Source: Candidatus Nealsonbacteria bacterium (lineage in GTDB: Bacteria > Patescibacteriota > Minisyncoccia > Minisyncoccales > CSSED10-335). From it: a stretch of DNA of 38,877 nt. The position numbers and the translations under genes are program-made. Each line of letters opens with the position of its first letter. Within the stretch, counting starts at the first letter, position 1. Shown piece after piece: positions 8,096 through 16,119 of this stretch. Where the stretch lies: positions 1 to 38,877 of the forward strand of contig JAHXGM010000004.1 of assembly GCA_019923605.1 (NCBI GenBank), read 5' to 3'. The notes under the pieces are model-generated. The model had not been told where the DNA came from, searched no databases, and saw only the letters and a program-made list of their open reading frames with translations.

Positions 8096-9043
8096 ATGAA
8101 AATAGTTTTTTTTGGTACACCAGAGTTCGGAGCAGATATTTTAAAAAATTTAATTGGTACTAAATACCAACCATCATTAATAGTGACTAATCCTGATAAG
8201 CCGGCGGGAAGGGATAAGAAAATAACTGAATCCCCTGTTTCAGAACTAGCTAAGGAACATAAAATACCAGTATTAAAACCCAAGCATATTAAAGAAATTC
8301 AAGGAAACCTTGAAAAAATTAAACCGGATCTAATGATAGTTGCGGCTTATGGTAAATTCCTGCCGATTGAAATGATTGAGCTGCCTGGATATAAGACATT
8401 AAATGTTCACCCTTCGCTCTTACCAAAATATAGAGGATCATCCCCTATTCAATACGCCATTCTTAATGGAGACAAAAAGACTGGGGTAACCATTATGTTA
8501 ATTAACGAAGAAATGGATAAGGGAGATATTTTATCCAAAAAAGAAGTAACCCTTAAAAATGAAATCTACCCAGAGCTTTCAAAAAAACTATCTGATGTTG
8601 GATCAGATCTTTTAAAGGAAACCATACCAAAATGGATTAAGGGTGGAATAAAGCCCCAAAAACAAAACGAGAAAGAAGCAGTTTATACCAAAATACTTGA
8701 TAAGTATGATGGTAAAATTGATTGGAAACAACCGGCCAAACAAATTGAAAGACAAGTAAGGGCGTTTAATCCTTGGCCTGGAACTTATGCATATTTTATA
8801 TCTAAAAAAACAAATAAAGAAACTTTGATAAAGGTAATTGAAGCAGATATATTAGAACAGACTGAGGCTGGTCCTTTTGGTCTCCCCGGTAAAGTATATA
8901 TGGCTCCAAACAGTAATTTGGCAGTTCAAACCGGTAAGGACTTTTTGGTGATTAAACGATTACAGATTGAAGGAAAGAATCCCATTGCTACTAAAGATTA
9001 TCTGCAAGGGAATATAGATTTAATAGGAATAATATTAATATAA
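8096..9043 (+). CDS. fmt: Methionyl-tRNA formyltransferase
   Basis: Transfers a formyl group from 10-formyl-tetrahydrofolate to initiator Met-tRNA. The ATG at 8096 gives the usual start MKIVFFGTPEFGADIL and a 316-codon gene of normal length. Upstream in-frame ATGs exist at 8084 (overlapping the previous stop as TAATG) and 8066, and 8084 is a serious alternative. The formyl-folate site reads NVHPSLLPKYRGSSPIQYAI, with the catalytic Asn/His of this family; GVTIMLINEEMDKGDIL follows, then a C-terminal OB-like tRNA-binding domain from about residue 195 (IERQVRAFNPWPGTYAYF). Four nt separate it from efp. Confidence 0.95.
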   Translation: MKIVFFGTPEFGADILKNLIGTKYQPSLIVTNPDKPAGRDKKITESPVSELAKEHKIPVLKPKHIKEIQGNLEKIKPDLMIVAAYGKFLPIEMIELPGYKTLNVHPSLLPKYRGSSPIQYAILNGDKKTGVTIMLINEEMDKGDILSKKEVTLKNEIYPELSKKLSDVGSDLLKETIPKWIKGGIKPQKQNEKEAVYTKILDKYDGKIDWKQPAKQIERQVRAFNPWPGTYAYFISKKTNKETLIKVIEADILEQTEAGPFGLPGKVYMAPNSNLAVQTGKDFLVIKRLQIEGKNPIATKDYLQGNIDLIGIILI

Positions 9044-9047
9044 AGAT

Positions 9048-9611
9048 ATGATATCATCTAACGATTTTGAAAAAGGAATGAGGATAGTAATTGACAGTAT
9101 TCCTTATGAAATAATTGAGACAAATAATATGTTTAAGGGAAGAGGTCAGTCAGTTCTACAAACCAAGCTTAAGAATCTTAAAAATGGAACTGTCCTGTCT
9201 CGAACCTTTCGTTCTTCGGAATCATTTAAAGAGGCCGAAATTGATAAAATGAAGGCTAAGTTCTTGTATAAGAATAAGAGTGGATATTTCTTCTCTAAAG
9301 ATAACGACCCCAAACAAAGATTTAGCTTAACTGAAGATCAGATTGGCCCAGTTGCTAAATTCCTAAAAGAAGGCGAAACGGTTGAGGGTATTATTTTCGG
9401 AGAAGATATTATCAATATTGCTCCACCAATAAAAGTTATATTAAAAGTTACTGAAGCCCCTCCAGGAGTAAAGGGAGACCGAGTTCAGTCGGGAAATAAA
9501 ATGGTAAAGATTGAGACTGGTGTTGAAATATCAGCTCCTCTCTTTATCAAAGAGGGAGATTTAATAGAGGTAAACACTGAGACTGAAGAGTACGTAAGAA
9601 GAATTCAATAA
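9048..9611 (+). CDS. efp: Translation elongation factor P
   Basis: A 187-residue, three-domain EF-P that relieves ribosome stalling at polyproline. The KOW-like domain I is at 1-65, and two OB domains run to the end (IEVNTETEEYVRRIQ). The loop that enters the peptidyl-transferase centre reads NMFKGRGQSVLQTKL, so the tip residue is Arg32 where many EF-Ps carry a modifiable Lys (PGKG). Arg32 is the rhamnosylated residue of EarP-type EF-Ps, but no earP is in this window. It follows fmt by 4 nt and has no SD. The 3' end overlaps the convergent MBL gene by 7 nt. Confidence 0.95.
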   Translation: MISSNDFEKGMRIVIDSIPYEIIETNNMFKGRGQSVLQTKLKNLKNGTVLSRTFRSSESFKEAEIDKMKAKFLYKNKSGYFFSKDNDPKQRFSLTEDQIGPVAKFLKEGETVEGIIFGEDIINIAPPIKVILKVTEAPPGVKGDRVQSGNKMVKIETGVEISAPLFIKEGDLIEVNTETEEYVRRIQ

Positions 9612-10141
9612 ATAAATGACGGACCATGGCCGGGATATATTTTCATACCCGGCTTTATTATTTCCTTTAATTTTTCAAGGGACTTTTTCATCTGGTCATT
9701 TGATCCTCCAGGAAGATCAGTTCTTCCATAACCATTTTCAAAAAGAGTATCTCCGGTAATAATGAAATCATTGGCTATCAGGCAAATACTTCCCTTGCTA
9801 TGCCCGGGTGTATGGACTACTTTCAATTCTCCATCGTCAAGACTTAGTAGTTCTTCATCTTTGATATATCTATCAGGCGTAATTCCAAGAAGATATAATA
9901 GTTCTTTTTCGCTCCCATGAGCCAATACAAGCGCGTTAGTGGCTTTTTTGATCTCATTTAGTACTAAAGTATGGTCAGGATGATAATGGGTTAAAATAAT
10001 GGCTTTAAGATTATAGCCCTCAATTAATTTTAATATCTTTTCATAATCTCCCCCCGGATCAACAATAAAAGCATCCTTTTGGGATGCTATTAAGTAACAA
10101 TTCGTATTTAACTCTCCGACCAGAATAGACCTTACTTTCAT
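9605..10141 (-). CDS. Metallo-beta-lactamase-fold hydrolase (glyoxalase II-like)
   Basis: 178 residues forming a compact MBL fold. The metal motif is HYHPDH (about residue 53-58), with further ligands in HTPGHSKGS, GDTLFENGYGR and YPGHGPS. This arrangement is that of short hydroxyacylglutathione-hydrolase-like or general thioesterase MBL proteins. The substrate is unknown, and glutathione metabolism is not implied. It is the last gene of a pyrH-ybaB-MBL operon, with overlaps of 4 and 8 nt, and it collides with efp at the 3' end. Confidence 0.85.
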   Translation of the reverse strand: MKVRSILVGELNTNCYLIASQKDAFIVDPGGDYEKILKLIEGYNLKAIILTHYHPDHTLVLNEIKKATNALVLAHGSEKELLYLLGITPDRYIKDEELLSLDDGELKVVHTPGHSKGSICLIANDFIITGDTLFENGYGRTDLPGGSNDQMKKSLEKLKEIIKPGMKIYPGHGPSFIY

Positions 10142-10395
10142 GCTCCAAATCCTGAAATACCTGACATTTTTTGAGCAGCTATAACTTGGATTTTTTTAAT
10201 TGCTTCGTTTATAGAATCAACTAATAATTTCTCTTGCTCTTCTTTTGACAGAGAAGGGTTTATTGTGATTTCTTCAACCTCTAGACCACCGTTAATGATA
10301 ACCTGAACCCCTAATCTTTCAACCTCTACTCTTTCCTTCTTTAGACTAGCTTGTAATTCTTTTAACTGTTTTATTTGTTTTAGTTTATCAAACAT
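10138..10395 (-). CDS. YbaB/EbfC-family nucleoid-associated protein
   Basis: 85 residues, slightly shorter than the usual ~105. It has an N-terminal coiled helix (KLKQIKQLKELQASLKKERV), a central sheet (GLGVQVIINGGLEVEEITI-like), and a C-terminal helix with EEQEKLLVDSINEAIKKIQ ending in a Gly/Phe-rich tail. Family members are dimers with a tweezer shape that bind DNA. The usual recR/dnaX neighbours are absent; here it is translationally coupled to pyrH (8-nt overlap). Confidence 0.75.
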   Translation of the reverse strand: MFDKLKQIKQLKELQASLKKERVEVERLGVQVIINGGLEVEEITINPSLSKEEQEKLLVDSINEAIKKIQVIAAQKMSGISGFGA

Positions 10396-11083
10396 GTATT
10401 TTAGTTCCTTTAAATTTTTTATCTCTTAAAATATTCTTTAAATTTTTCAAATCTTTCCCATCAGCTACAATTACTTCTAATTTTTCTTTCTTTGCTAATC
10501 TAGCTGCTACTGGATCTACGGGCATTGATCTTCCCGGCCTCCAACGGGACGGAATAATTTTTAAGTAATCTTTCCACCTTATATCTTTAATCTTTACAGC
10601 ATCCTCATTTTTAGATGGGTCTTTACTATAGACATAATCTGGTTTACCAAGAATCACTATCTTATCAATACCGAAATCTAAGGCGATTTGAACCGCAATG
10701 AAATCGGTTGATCTTCCCGGGTTCCACCCCGAAGCGATAATCACTGAATGTCCGTCAAATTCTTTAATTTTAAATCTTTCATTAAAAATGGAGGGTTCAG
10801 CCTCCTTTTTGAAAATTGCTCTTAAGAGATGAGCATTTAAATATGTTGCATGAATGCCGATCCAGTCTCTTTCTTTATTTGATACTCTGTTGATTAGAAG
10901 AGCTGCGTTTTGAAAATTTCTAGCGACATCACCTCCACCGGTGACAATAATAAACTTGTAACCATTCTTTATTTCTTTTTTTATTGAACGATAGAACTGA
11001 CGAAGAAAAGAAGTATTGATCTCTTTGGGACAAATAATTGATCCCCCTAGCGCTATAACGATTCTTTTTGTTTTTTCCTCCAT
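10388..11083 (-). CDS. pyrH: UMP kinase, archaeal-like amino acid kinase
   Basis: 231 residues. It phosphorylates UMP to UDP in the cytoplasm. The amino acid kinase fold is seen from IVIALGGSIICP (nucleotide loop), IIVTGGGDVARNFQ, GWNPGRSTDFIAVQIA, and GKPDYVYSKDPSKNEDA (uridylate kinase loop). The KPDYVYxKDP form and the short length resemble archaeal UMP kinases rather than the common bacterial enzyme, a feature I associate with CPR genomes. It is the first gene of an operon with ybaB and the MBL hydrolase. There is no SD before the ATG. Confidence 0.88.
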   Translation of the reverse strand: MEEKTKRIVIALGGSIICPKEINTSFLRQFYRSIKKEIKNGYKFIIVTGGGDVARNFQNAALLINRVSNKERDWIGIHATYLNAHLLRAIFKKEAEPSIFNERFKIKEFDGHSVIIASGWNPGRSTDFIAVQIALDFGIDKIVILGKPDYVYSKDPSKNEDAVKIKDIRWKDYLKIIPSRWRPGRSMPVDPVAARLAKKEKLEVIVADGKDLKNLKNILRDKKFKGTKIHV

Positions 11084-11137
11084 AAAAAAACGAGTTAAAT
11101 TTTACTCAATTATGCTTATATCATTACTTAAGTTTCT

Positions 11138-12868
11138 TTACAAGTGACCAAATTTATAATGCTCTTTTTTACTGCTTATTTTCTTCATAAAATTAATATC
11201 TTTTTCTTTTAATAAATGAATACTCTCAAGCTTTGGATCTAAGTTAAATATTTTACCTAAGTATTGACCAGACGAAAGAAGTGGAATAAAGACGTAGTCA
11301 GCACCTTCTTTGTATAGCATCATAGCGTCTTCTTTTGTTTCGGCTCTTAGTATCACTTTTGGTCGTTTGGCTAATTTGCTAATTCCAGCAACCACATTAA
11401 GATTGTCTTCGATATTTGGACTTGTTGATATTACTGTTTTAGCATCTGAAAAATTAACGGTTTCAAATATTAATGGATCAATTACGTCGCCGTAAAGACA
11501 GGAGAATCCTTGTTCAGTTAATTCGGTAATTATATCTGGATTAAAATCAATAATTAATAAATCTTCTTTGGGAATATTATAGGCAATACTTTTTCCGGTT
11601 CTATCATAACCAATCATTATTATAGGCTTAGTAAGGTCAGCAAACGTAACATCTTCTCTTGTCTTACTTTTTTCAAAAAAAGATAGGAATGGTGAGAGGA
11701 AATTATAAATACCATCGGAATACATAATTAAGTAAGTGGAGGTTGTAATTGTTATAATTCCAACTGCGGCAATAAGAGCGACTACACTTTCATTAAGGTG
11801 GCCGATCCTTAATCCGAGGGCGGCTAAAATTAAACTAAACTCTGATATTTGAGCTACAGTAATACCACATAAAAAGCTTGTTCTTTTCCTGTAACCTAAC
11901 CCTAATCCCATAATTATTATTACAATCAATGGATTACCAATCAGAATAAATAATGAGAATATTATTATCGGCAATGTGAGTGCCTGAAAATTATAAAAAA
12001 TAATAGATGAGCCAAGGATAACAAAGAATATTAAGATGAAAAAGTCTCTTAATGGTTTTATTCTATTAGCTATTTGAAAGTGTTCTGATGAATTAGCTAG
12101 GGCTAGTCCGGCCAAGAATCCAGCCACTTCAATTGAAAAACCTATTCCAGTATAAACTCTTAACAAATCTGTAGCGGCTACCAAAGCAAAAACCCAAGCG
12201 AGACTTACTAAAAAGAGAAGTTCTTGTGATCTTGCTATCTTATGAAAAAGGTAAGGAAGGGCATTTCTTCCTAGTATTAACATTATACTAAAAAGAATTA
12301 TTCCCATAAAAAAGGTTTCAATCAGCTGTCTTGGCGCAAAGTTACCGTCACTTCCGATACCAGCAAGGATAATTAACATCAGAATAACCACAAAGTCTTG
12401 AACAAGTAGAAACCCTATGCTTATTTTTCCATAAAGACTATTAAGACTCTTTTTATCTGAAAGAAGCTTAACTATGATAATGGTACTGGAAAAAGTTAAA
12501 CAAACGGCAATATAGGCGGCATGAATAGTAGGAAAGCCCAAAACCATTGCGATAATGAATCCAAATATTGAAGTAAATAATATTTGTCCGAGACCGATAA
12601 ATACTGATGTTGCTCCAACTGTCTTTAAAGATGTGTAATTCATCTCAAGACCAATTAAAAACAACAAAAACATAATACCAAGCTCTGAAAAGAGATGAAA
12701 AGAATCATTGTTTCCGAAACTAAAAAAACCGAACTGCCTTTGAATGAGTCCGATAATTATACCTGTTGCGATATAGGCTAATATCAATGGTTGCTTCAAG
12801 GTCTTTGCGATAATACCTAATAAAGCAGCTAAACAAATAATAATTGCTAGTTCAAATAATCCACCCAT
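11138..12868 (-). CDS. CPA2-family cation:proton antiporter with TrkA-N domain (KefB/KefC-like)
   Basis: 576 residues. Residues 1-390 hold about 12 hydrophobic segments of the Na+/H+ exchanger fold. From about 412 a Rossmann TrkA-N domain follows (PIIMIGYDRTGKSIAYNI, then LLIIDFNPDIITELTEQGF and CLYGDVIDP), which in this family senses nucleotides and gates K+ or Na+ efflux. The dinucleotide loop is GYDRTG rather than GxGxxG. The ATG at 12868 directly follows the stop of a 21-codon upstream ORF that has its own promoter, so translation may depend on reinitiation. The exported ion is not predictable. Confidence 0.9.
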   Translation of the reverse strand: MGGLFELAIIICLAALLGIIAKTLKQPLILAYIATGIIIGLIQRQFGFFSFGNNDSFHLFSELGIMFLLFLIGLEMNYTSLKTVGATSVFIGLGQILFTSIFGFIIAMVLGFPTIHAAYIAVCLTFSSTIIIVKLLSDKKSLNSLYGKISIGFLLVQDFVVILMLIILAGIGSDGNFAPRQLIETFFMGIILFSIMLILGRNALPYLFHKIARSQELLFLVSLAWVFALVAATDLLRVYTGIGFSIEVAGFLAGLALANSSEHFQIANRIKPLRDFFILIFFVILGSSIIFYNFQALTLPIIIFSLFILIGNPLIVIIIMGLGLGYRKRTSFLCGITVAQISEFSLILAALGLRIGHLNESVVALIAAVGIITITTSTYLIMYSDGIYNFLSPFLSFFEKSKTREDVTFADLTKPIIMIGYDRTGKSIAYNIPKEDLLIIDFNPDIITELTEQGFSCLYGDVIDPLIFETVNFSDAKTVISTSPNIEDNLNVVAGISKLAKRPKVILRAETKEDAMMLYKEGADYVFIPLLSSGQYLGKIFNLDPKLESIHLLKEKDINFMKKISSKKEHYKFGHL

Positions 12869-12934
12869 TTATTTATTTTTAGTTAAATTTTGAAGAAGAA
12901 CTGTCTGTGTTGAAAAGGTCATTAATGTAATCAT
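12869..12934 (-). CDS. 21-codon upstream ORF of the antiporter (possible leader peptide)
   Basis: MITLMTFSTQTVLLQNLTKN plus one Lys, stopping with TAA immediately before the antiporter ATG (TAAATG). A promoter ends 10 nt before its ATG, so its start codon is the first one on the predicted message. There is no SD before either start. This order would make antiporter translation depend on ribosomes finishing the small ORF. It could also be chance in A+T-rich DNA. Confidence 0.4.
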   Translation of the reverse strand: MITLMTFSTQTVLLQNLTKNK

Positions 12935-12944
12935 ATAGTTGTTT

Positions 12945-12973
12945 ATTATAGACGGAATATTTTAAAAAATCAA
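12945..12973 (-). promoter_or_regulatory. Sigma-70-type promoter of the antiporter unit
   Basis: TTGATT (12968-12973), a 17-bp spacer, then TATAAT (12945-12950) on the minus strand. The predicted start is about 3 nt before the ATG of the 21-codon ORF. Confidence 0.6.
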
Positions 12974-12980
12974 AATTTAT

Positions 12981-14405
12981 CTATTTTATCGTTGTCAGAG
13001 AAAAAAGATTAATTAATTCTGGTTTTTTAGCATATTTTCCATGAAAAACAGCAACTACTTCATTTTTAGAAAAAACTTTCTTCTTTTTGAGATCTTTTAT
13101 TATTTCTTTCGGTAAACAAAGGTCATTAAAATCTATAGTTGAATAATAGGAAGTTATTCCATATGACAAAGAAAGCTCTTCGGCAATTCTTTTTTGATTA
13201 GTTATAGCGATTGTTCTTATCTTTGTCCTAAATGATGAGAAAACCCTTGCAGTATATCCACTTTCAGCAAAGATTATAGCTGTTTTTATTTTTAGTTTAT
13301 CTAAAATTTTTCGTTGTTCTACCTCTCTGGCAATTGCTCCAACCACAAACTCTGTTGGGCTAAAAATATTACTTTTCAACACAGGCGGGTTACTGTGATC
13401 TTCATTAAATTTTAATATCTTTGACATTTCAATAACTGACCTAACTGGAAATTTACCCATAGCTGTTTCCTCTGAGAGCATCACTGCGTCAGCTCCATCA
13501 AATACCGCATTAGCTACATCGGTTGCCTCTGCTCTAGTCGGTCTTGAGTTATTTATCATAGAATGCAACATTTGAGTTGCTACTATTACTGGCTTTCTGT
13601 TTTGTCTACATTTTTTAATTATTTCTTTCTGCCAAAAAGCTAATTTTTCAATTGGTATCTCTATTCCAAGATCACCGCGCGCTATCATTATCGCATCTGA
13701 AGCTTCAATTATTTCATCTAAATTATCAAGTGATTCTTGGTTTTCAATTTTAGATACTATTAAGGAACCCATCTCTCTTTTCTTAATTTCATTCCTTAGA
13801 GTAAAAATATCTTCTTTTGACGAAACAAAAGATAGCGCGACATAGGTAACATTATTTTTGGCAGCCGAATCTAGATTTTCAATGTCCCGCTTTATTAATG
13901 AAGCCAATTTAATCTTAGTCCCTGGAAAGTTAATACTTTTACGATTCTTGATTAATCCCCCATCAATTACTTTTGCTTTCAAGATACCTGACCTTGATTC
14001 TATTACCTCTAGCTCAATCATTCCATCATCAATTAGTAATGAATCACCAGCCCTAAGGCCCTTTAAGACCTTTTTATCCGATATGGCTATCTTAATATCT
14101 TCGGATATAAAGTCCGAAGCAATTAGAATAACATCTCCTTTTTTAACTTTGATATTCTTTTCTTCTCTAGTTTCAATTCTTATTTCATTTCCTTGCAAAT
14201 CAATCATGATACCAACATTTTCATTCATCTCATTAGCTATCTTTTGAACCCGCTTTATTCTTTCGTTGTGCCAGGCTACATCAGAATGCTTAGTATTGAA
14301 TCTAAAAATATTAACACCAGCTAGCATTAATTCTTTTATCGTAGAATTACTATCTGATGCGGGACCAATGGTCGCAACTATTTTTGTCTTTTTTTCTAAT
14401 TTCAT
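12981..14405 (-). CDS. pyk: Pyruvate kinase
   Basis: 474 residues. It catalyses phosphoenolpyruvate + ADP to pyruvate + ATP, the last glycolytic step. It starts with the phosphate-site region KIVATIGPAS. The catalytic Lys lies in SLIVSKIENQESLDN, metal binding is by IMIARGDLGIEIP, and the signature VATQMLHSMINNSRPTRAEA continues into ANAVFDGADAVMLSEETA. The C-terminal allosteric domain is present though short. An extended -10 TGCTATAAT lies 9 nt before the ATG, suggesting an almost leaderless message. It is the only central-carbon enzyme in the window. Confidence 0.95.
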   Translation of the reverse strand: MKLEKKTKIVATIGPASDSNSTIKELMLAGVNIFRFNTKHSDVAWHNERIKRVQKIANEMNENVGIMIDLQGNEIRIETREEKNIKVKKGDVILIASDFISEDIKIAISDKKVLKGLRAGDSLLIDDGMIELEVIESRSGILKAKVIDGGLIKNRKSINFPGTKIKLASLIKRDIENLDSAAKNNVTYVALSFVSSKEDIFTLRNEIKKREMGSLIVSKIENQESLDNLDEIIEASDAIMIARGDLGIEIPIEKLAFWQKEIIKKCRQNRKPVIVATQMLHSMINNSRPTRAEATDVANAVFDGADAVMLSEETAMGKFPVRSVIEMSKILKFNEDHSNPPVLKSNIFSPTEFVVGAIAREVEQRKILDKLKIKTAIIFAESGYTARVFSSFRTKIRTIAITNQKRIAEELSLSYGITSYYSTIDFNDLCLPKEIIKDLKKKKVFSKNEVVAVFHGKYAKKPELINLFSLTTIK

Positions 14406-14414
14406 TATGTTTTG

Positions 14415-14423
14415 ATTATAGCA
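14415..14423 (-). promoter_or_regulatory. Extended -10 promoter of pyk
   Basis: TGCTATAAT on the minus strand is a perfect extended -10 ending 9 nt before the pyk ATG. It lies between pyk and the 3' end of the UDG gene, and no -35 match is evident. The predicted leader is about 3 nt. Confidence 0.55.
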
Positions 14424-14430
14424 AATTAAT

Positions 14431-15036
14431 TTATAAATTCACATCTTTTAATACCTTTATTTTTTCAAATAAAATATCTCTTTTTTTCCTGTCATATATT
14501 GCAGCTGCTGGATGGAAAAAAGGAACTATTTTAATTGCACCATAGCTTGTTTTAACTACGAACACTTTTCCATGAATAATGGTTATAGGCTTTATTTCAT
14601 TTTCTAGACCGAATTTAGTTAAAATATATTGAGCAGAAAATCTGCCCAAAGCAACTATTATTTTAGGTTGAATTATATCTATTTGGCGATCAAGAAATGG
14701 AGCATATATACTTATTTCTTCCGAGCTAGGATCTCTGTTAGAGGGTGGCCTATCTTTAACAATATTTGTTATGTAAATATTTTCTCTTTTTAATTCAATA
14801 GACTCCAGCAACTCATCTAGCACTTTTCCAGCACTTCCACAGAATGGCTTACCTGTACGTGCCTCGTTTTTTCCTGGAGCCTCCCCGATAAACATAATTT
14901 TAGCGGAATAATCCCCTTCGCCTATTACCGGAAAAGCATTTTGATTAATTCTCTCTTGATATAGGGGTGATTTTTTAAGATTAACCACCTCTTTTTCTAT
15001 TTGATTTAACAAATCAAGTCTATCTTTTTTGTTCAT
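14431..15036 (-). CDS. Family 4-type uracil-DNA glycosylase lacking the Fe-S cysteines
   Basis: 201 residues. It removes uracil from DNA to start base excision repair. Motif A is GEAPGKNEARTGKPFCGSAG (51-70). YITNIVKDRPPSNRDP (88-103) and the C-terminal HPAAAIY (175-181) complete the active site. In family 4 enzymes four cysteines (NCxxCP, KCRPP, and one in the following helix) hold a 4Fe-4S cluster. Here the matching positions are Leu20, Ser23, Asp95 and Tyr111, so the cluster should be absent; the lone Cys66 is in motif A. A TAAAAT (15043-15048) ends 6 nt before the ATG. Confidence 0.88.
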   Translation of the reverse strand: MNKKDRLDLLNQIEKEVVNLKKSPLYQERINQNAFPVIGEGDYSAKIMFIGEAPGKNEARTGKPFCGSAGKVLDELLESIELKRENIYITNIVKDRPPSNRDPSSEEISIYAPFLDRQIDIIQPKIIVALGRFSAQYILTKFGLENEIKPITIIHGKVFVVKTSYGAIKIVPFFHPAAAIYDRKKRDILFEKIKVLKDVNL

Positions 15037-15042
15037 GATAAT

Positions 15043-15048
15043 ATTTTA
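15043..15048 (-). promoter_or_regulatory. -10 box of the UDG gene, leaderless spacing
   Basis: TAAAAT on the minus strand, exactly 6 nt before the ATG, would place +1 on the A of ATG. No TG extension or clear -35 is seen. Confidence 0.35.
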
Positions 15049-15072
15049 CCTAAACCATGTTATTTTTACTAT

Positions 15073-16119
15073 TTAATTTTCTCCCAATCGATTAACAAAA
15101 ACTCTTAATTCTTTATTGGTCAGATTGTTCTTAATTTTTGTTTTTATTTCTTTAACAGATAGTTCAAGCTTCTTTTTGCTTAGACTGACCTCTTCTTGTA
15201 TTTGACTAACGGTTTTCTTGTCTAGCCTCATTTTTAATATAGTTTTCTCATCTTCATTTAAAAACTCTTCATGGTCAATTTTCTTAATAATATCCTTTGT
15301 GTCAATTAGGTAATAAAGGTCTTTTTCTTTTCTTTCATCTAACCCAATATATTCTGCTTGGCCGGATATGACTCCCTCATAACTTCTGCACCAAAAACAT
15401 TTATGATATTTAGAATCACAGGAAAAATTACCAACATCAATTTTATTTTTCATTTCAAAAGCCTTTTTCCTTATCAATAACTCAGAAAACTTGGTTGAAT
15501 TTATTTGATTAGCTCTGGGCTCATTATCTTTATCGAGATACCAATAGCTTAATTTTTTTACTTTTTGATTATAATTTTTTTGAGCTAAAAATTGATAAAT
15601 AGGAAGTTGTAGAGAATTTTTTCCTTCCATACTTCTGCCAGTTTTAAAATCTATAATATGAAAAGTGTTGTCAGGAAGAATTTCAATCCAATCAAAAGCT
15701 CCTACTAGCTCAACCCCATCAAAAAGATTTATTTTCATTAAATCGTCTTCTTTCTTGAATGATTTCTTTTTCAATAACTCTGACCGCTGAACTTTCTTTA
15801 TCATTAACTCCCCTCTTTTCCTAAACTCGATTTCTTGTTTTTCAGAAATAAATCCTCCACGTCGCCCACTATAATTACTCCAAACTTTATCAAATTTCTT
15901 AAGTAAGGATATTTTTGATCTTCTACTTGGAGAAAAATTAACTACCTCATCAATGGTGTCATGAACCACTGAACCCAAAGAAAGATAGGGATTTACTATT
16001 TGAACCCTATTGCCAGTTTTGGGATTTCGATAAATATTCTTGAAATAATAAAGACGAAGGCAATTATTGAAATCAGTTATTGATGAGTGAGATACTCTTA
16101 GGTTTTTTTTAGGATCCAT
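15073..16119 (-). CDS. PD-(D/E)XK nuclease (RecB/Cas4-like) with a C-terminal HTH-like extension
   Basis: 348 residues. The nuclease core has His53 (SVVHDTIDE), Asp143 (GAFDWIEIL), Asp157-x-Lys159 (HIIDFKTGR) and Gln171 (SLQLPIYQF), the order seen in RecB-family exonucleases. Cys20 near the N-terminus and Cys234, Cys241 and Cys244 after the core resemble the 4Fe-4S staple of AddB/Cas4 nucleases. Residues 262-348 form a helical tail in which EDEKTILKMRLDKKTVSQIQ, then EVSLSKKKLELSVKEIKTKI, resembles sigma-70 region 4/LuxR-type HTH. It overlaps the CAP gene by 11 nt. No cas genes are nearby, so DNA repair is the likelier role. Confidence 0.8.
   Translation of the reverse strand: MDPKKNLRVSHSSITDFNNCLRLYYFKNIYRNPKTGNRVQIVNPYLSLGSVVHDTIDEVVNFSPSRRSKISLLKKFDKVWSNYSGRRGGFISEKQEIEFRKRGELMIKKVQRSELLKKKSFKKEDDLMKINLFDGVELVGAFDWIEILPDNTFHIIDFKTGRSMEGKNSLQLPIYQFLAQKNYNQKVKKLSYWYLDKDNEPRANQINSTKFSELLIRKKAFEMKNKIDVGNFSCDSKYHKCFWCRSYEGVISGQAEYIGLDERKEKDLYYLIDTKDIIKKIDHEEFLNEDEKTILKMRLDKKTVSQIQEEVSLSKKKLELSVKEIKTKIKNNLTNKELRVFVNRLGEN

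Noticed and set aside
13858-14247. 129-codon plus-strand ORF inside pyk
   Set aside because: It is the mirror frame of a conserved pyruvate kinase, with Ser/Leu/Ile-rich antisense composition.
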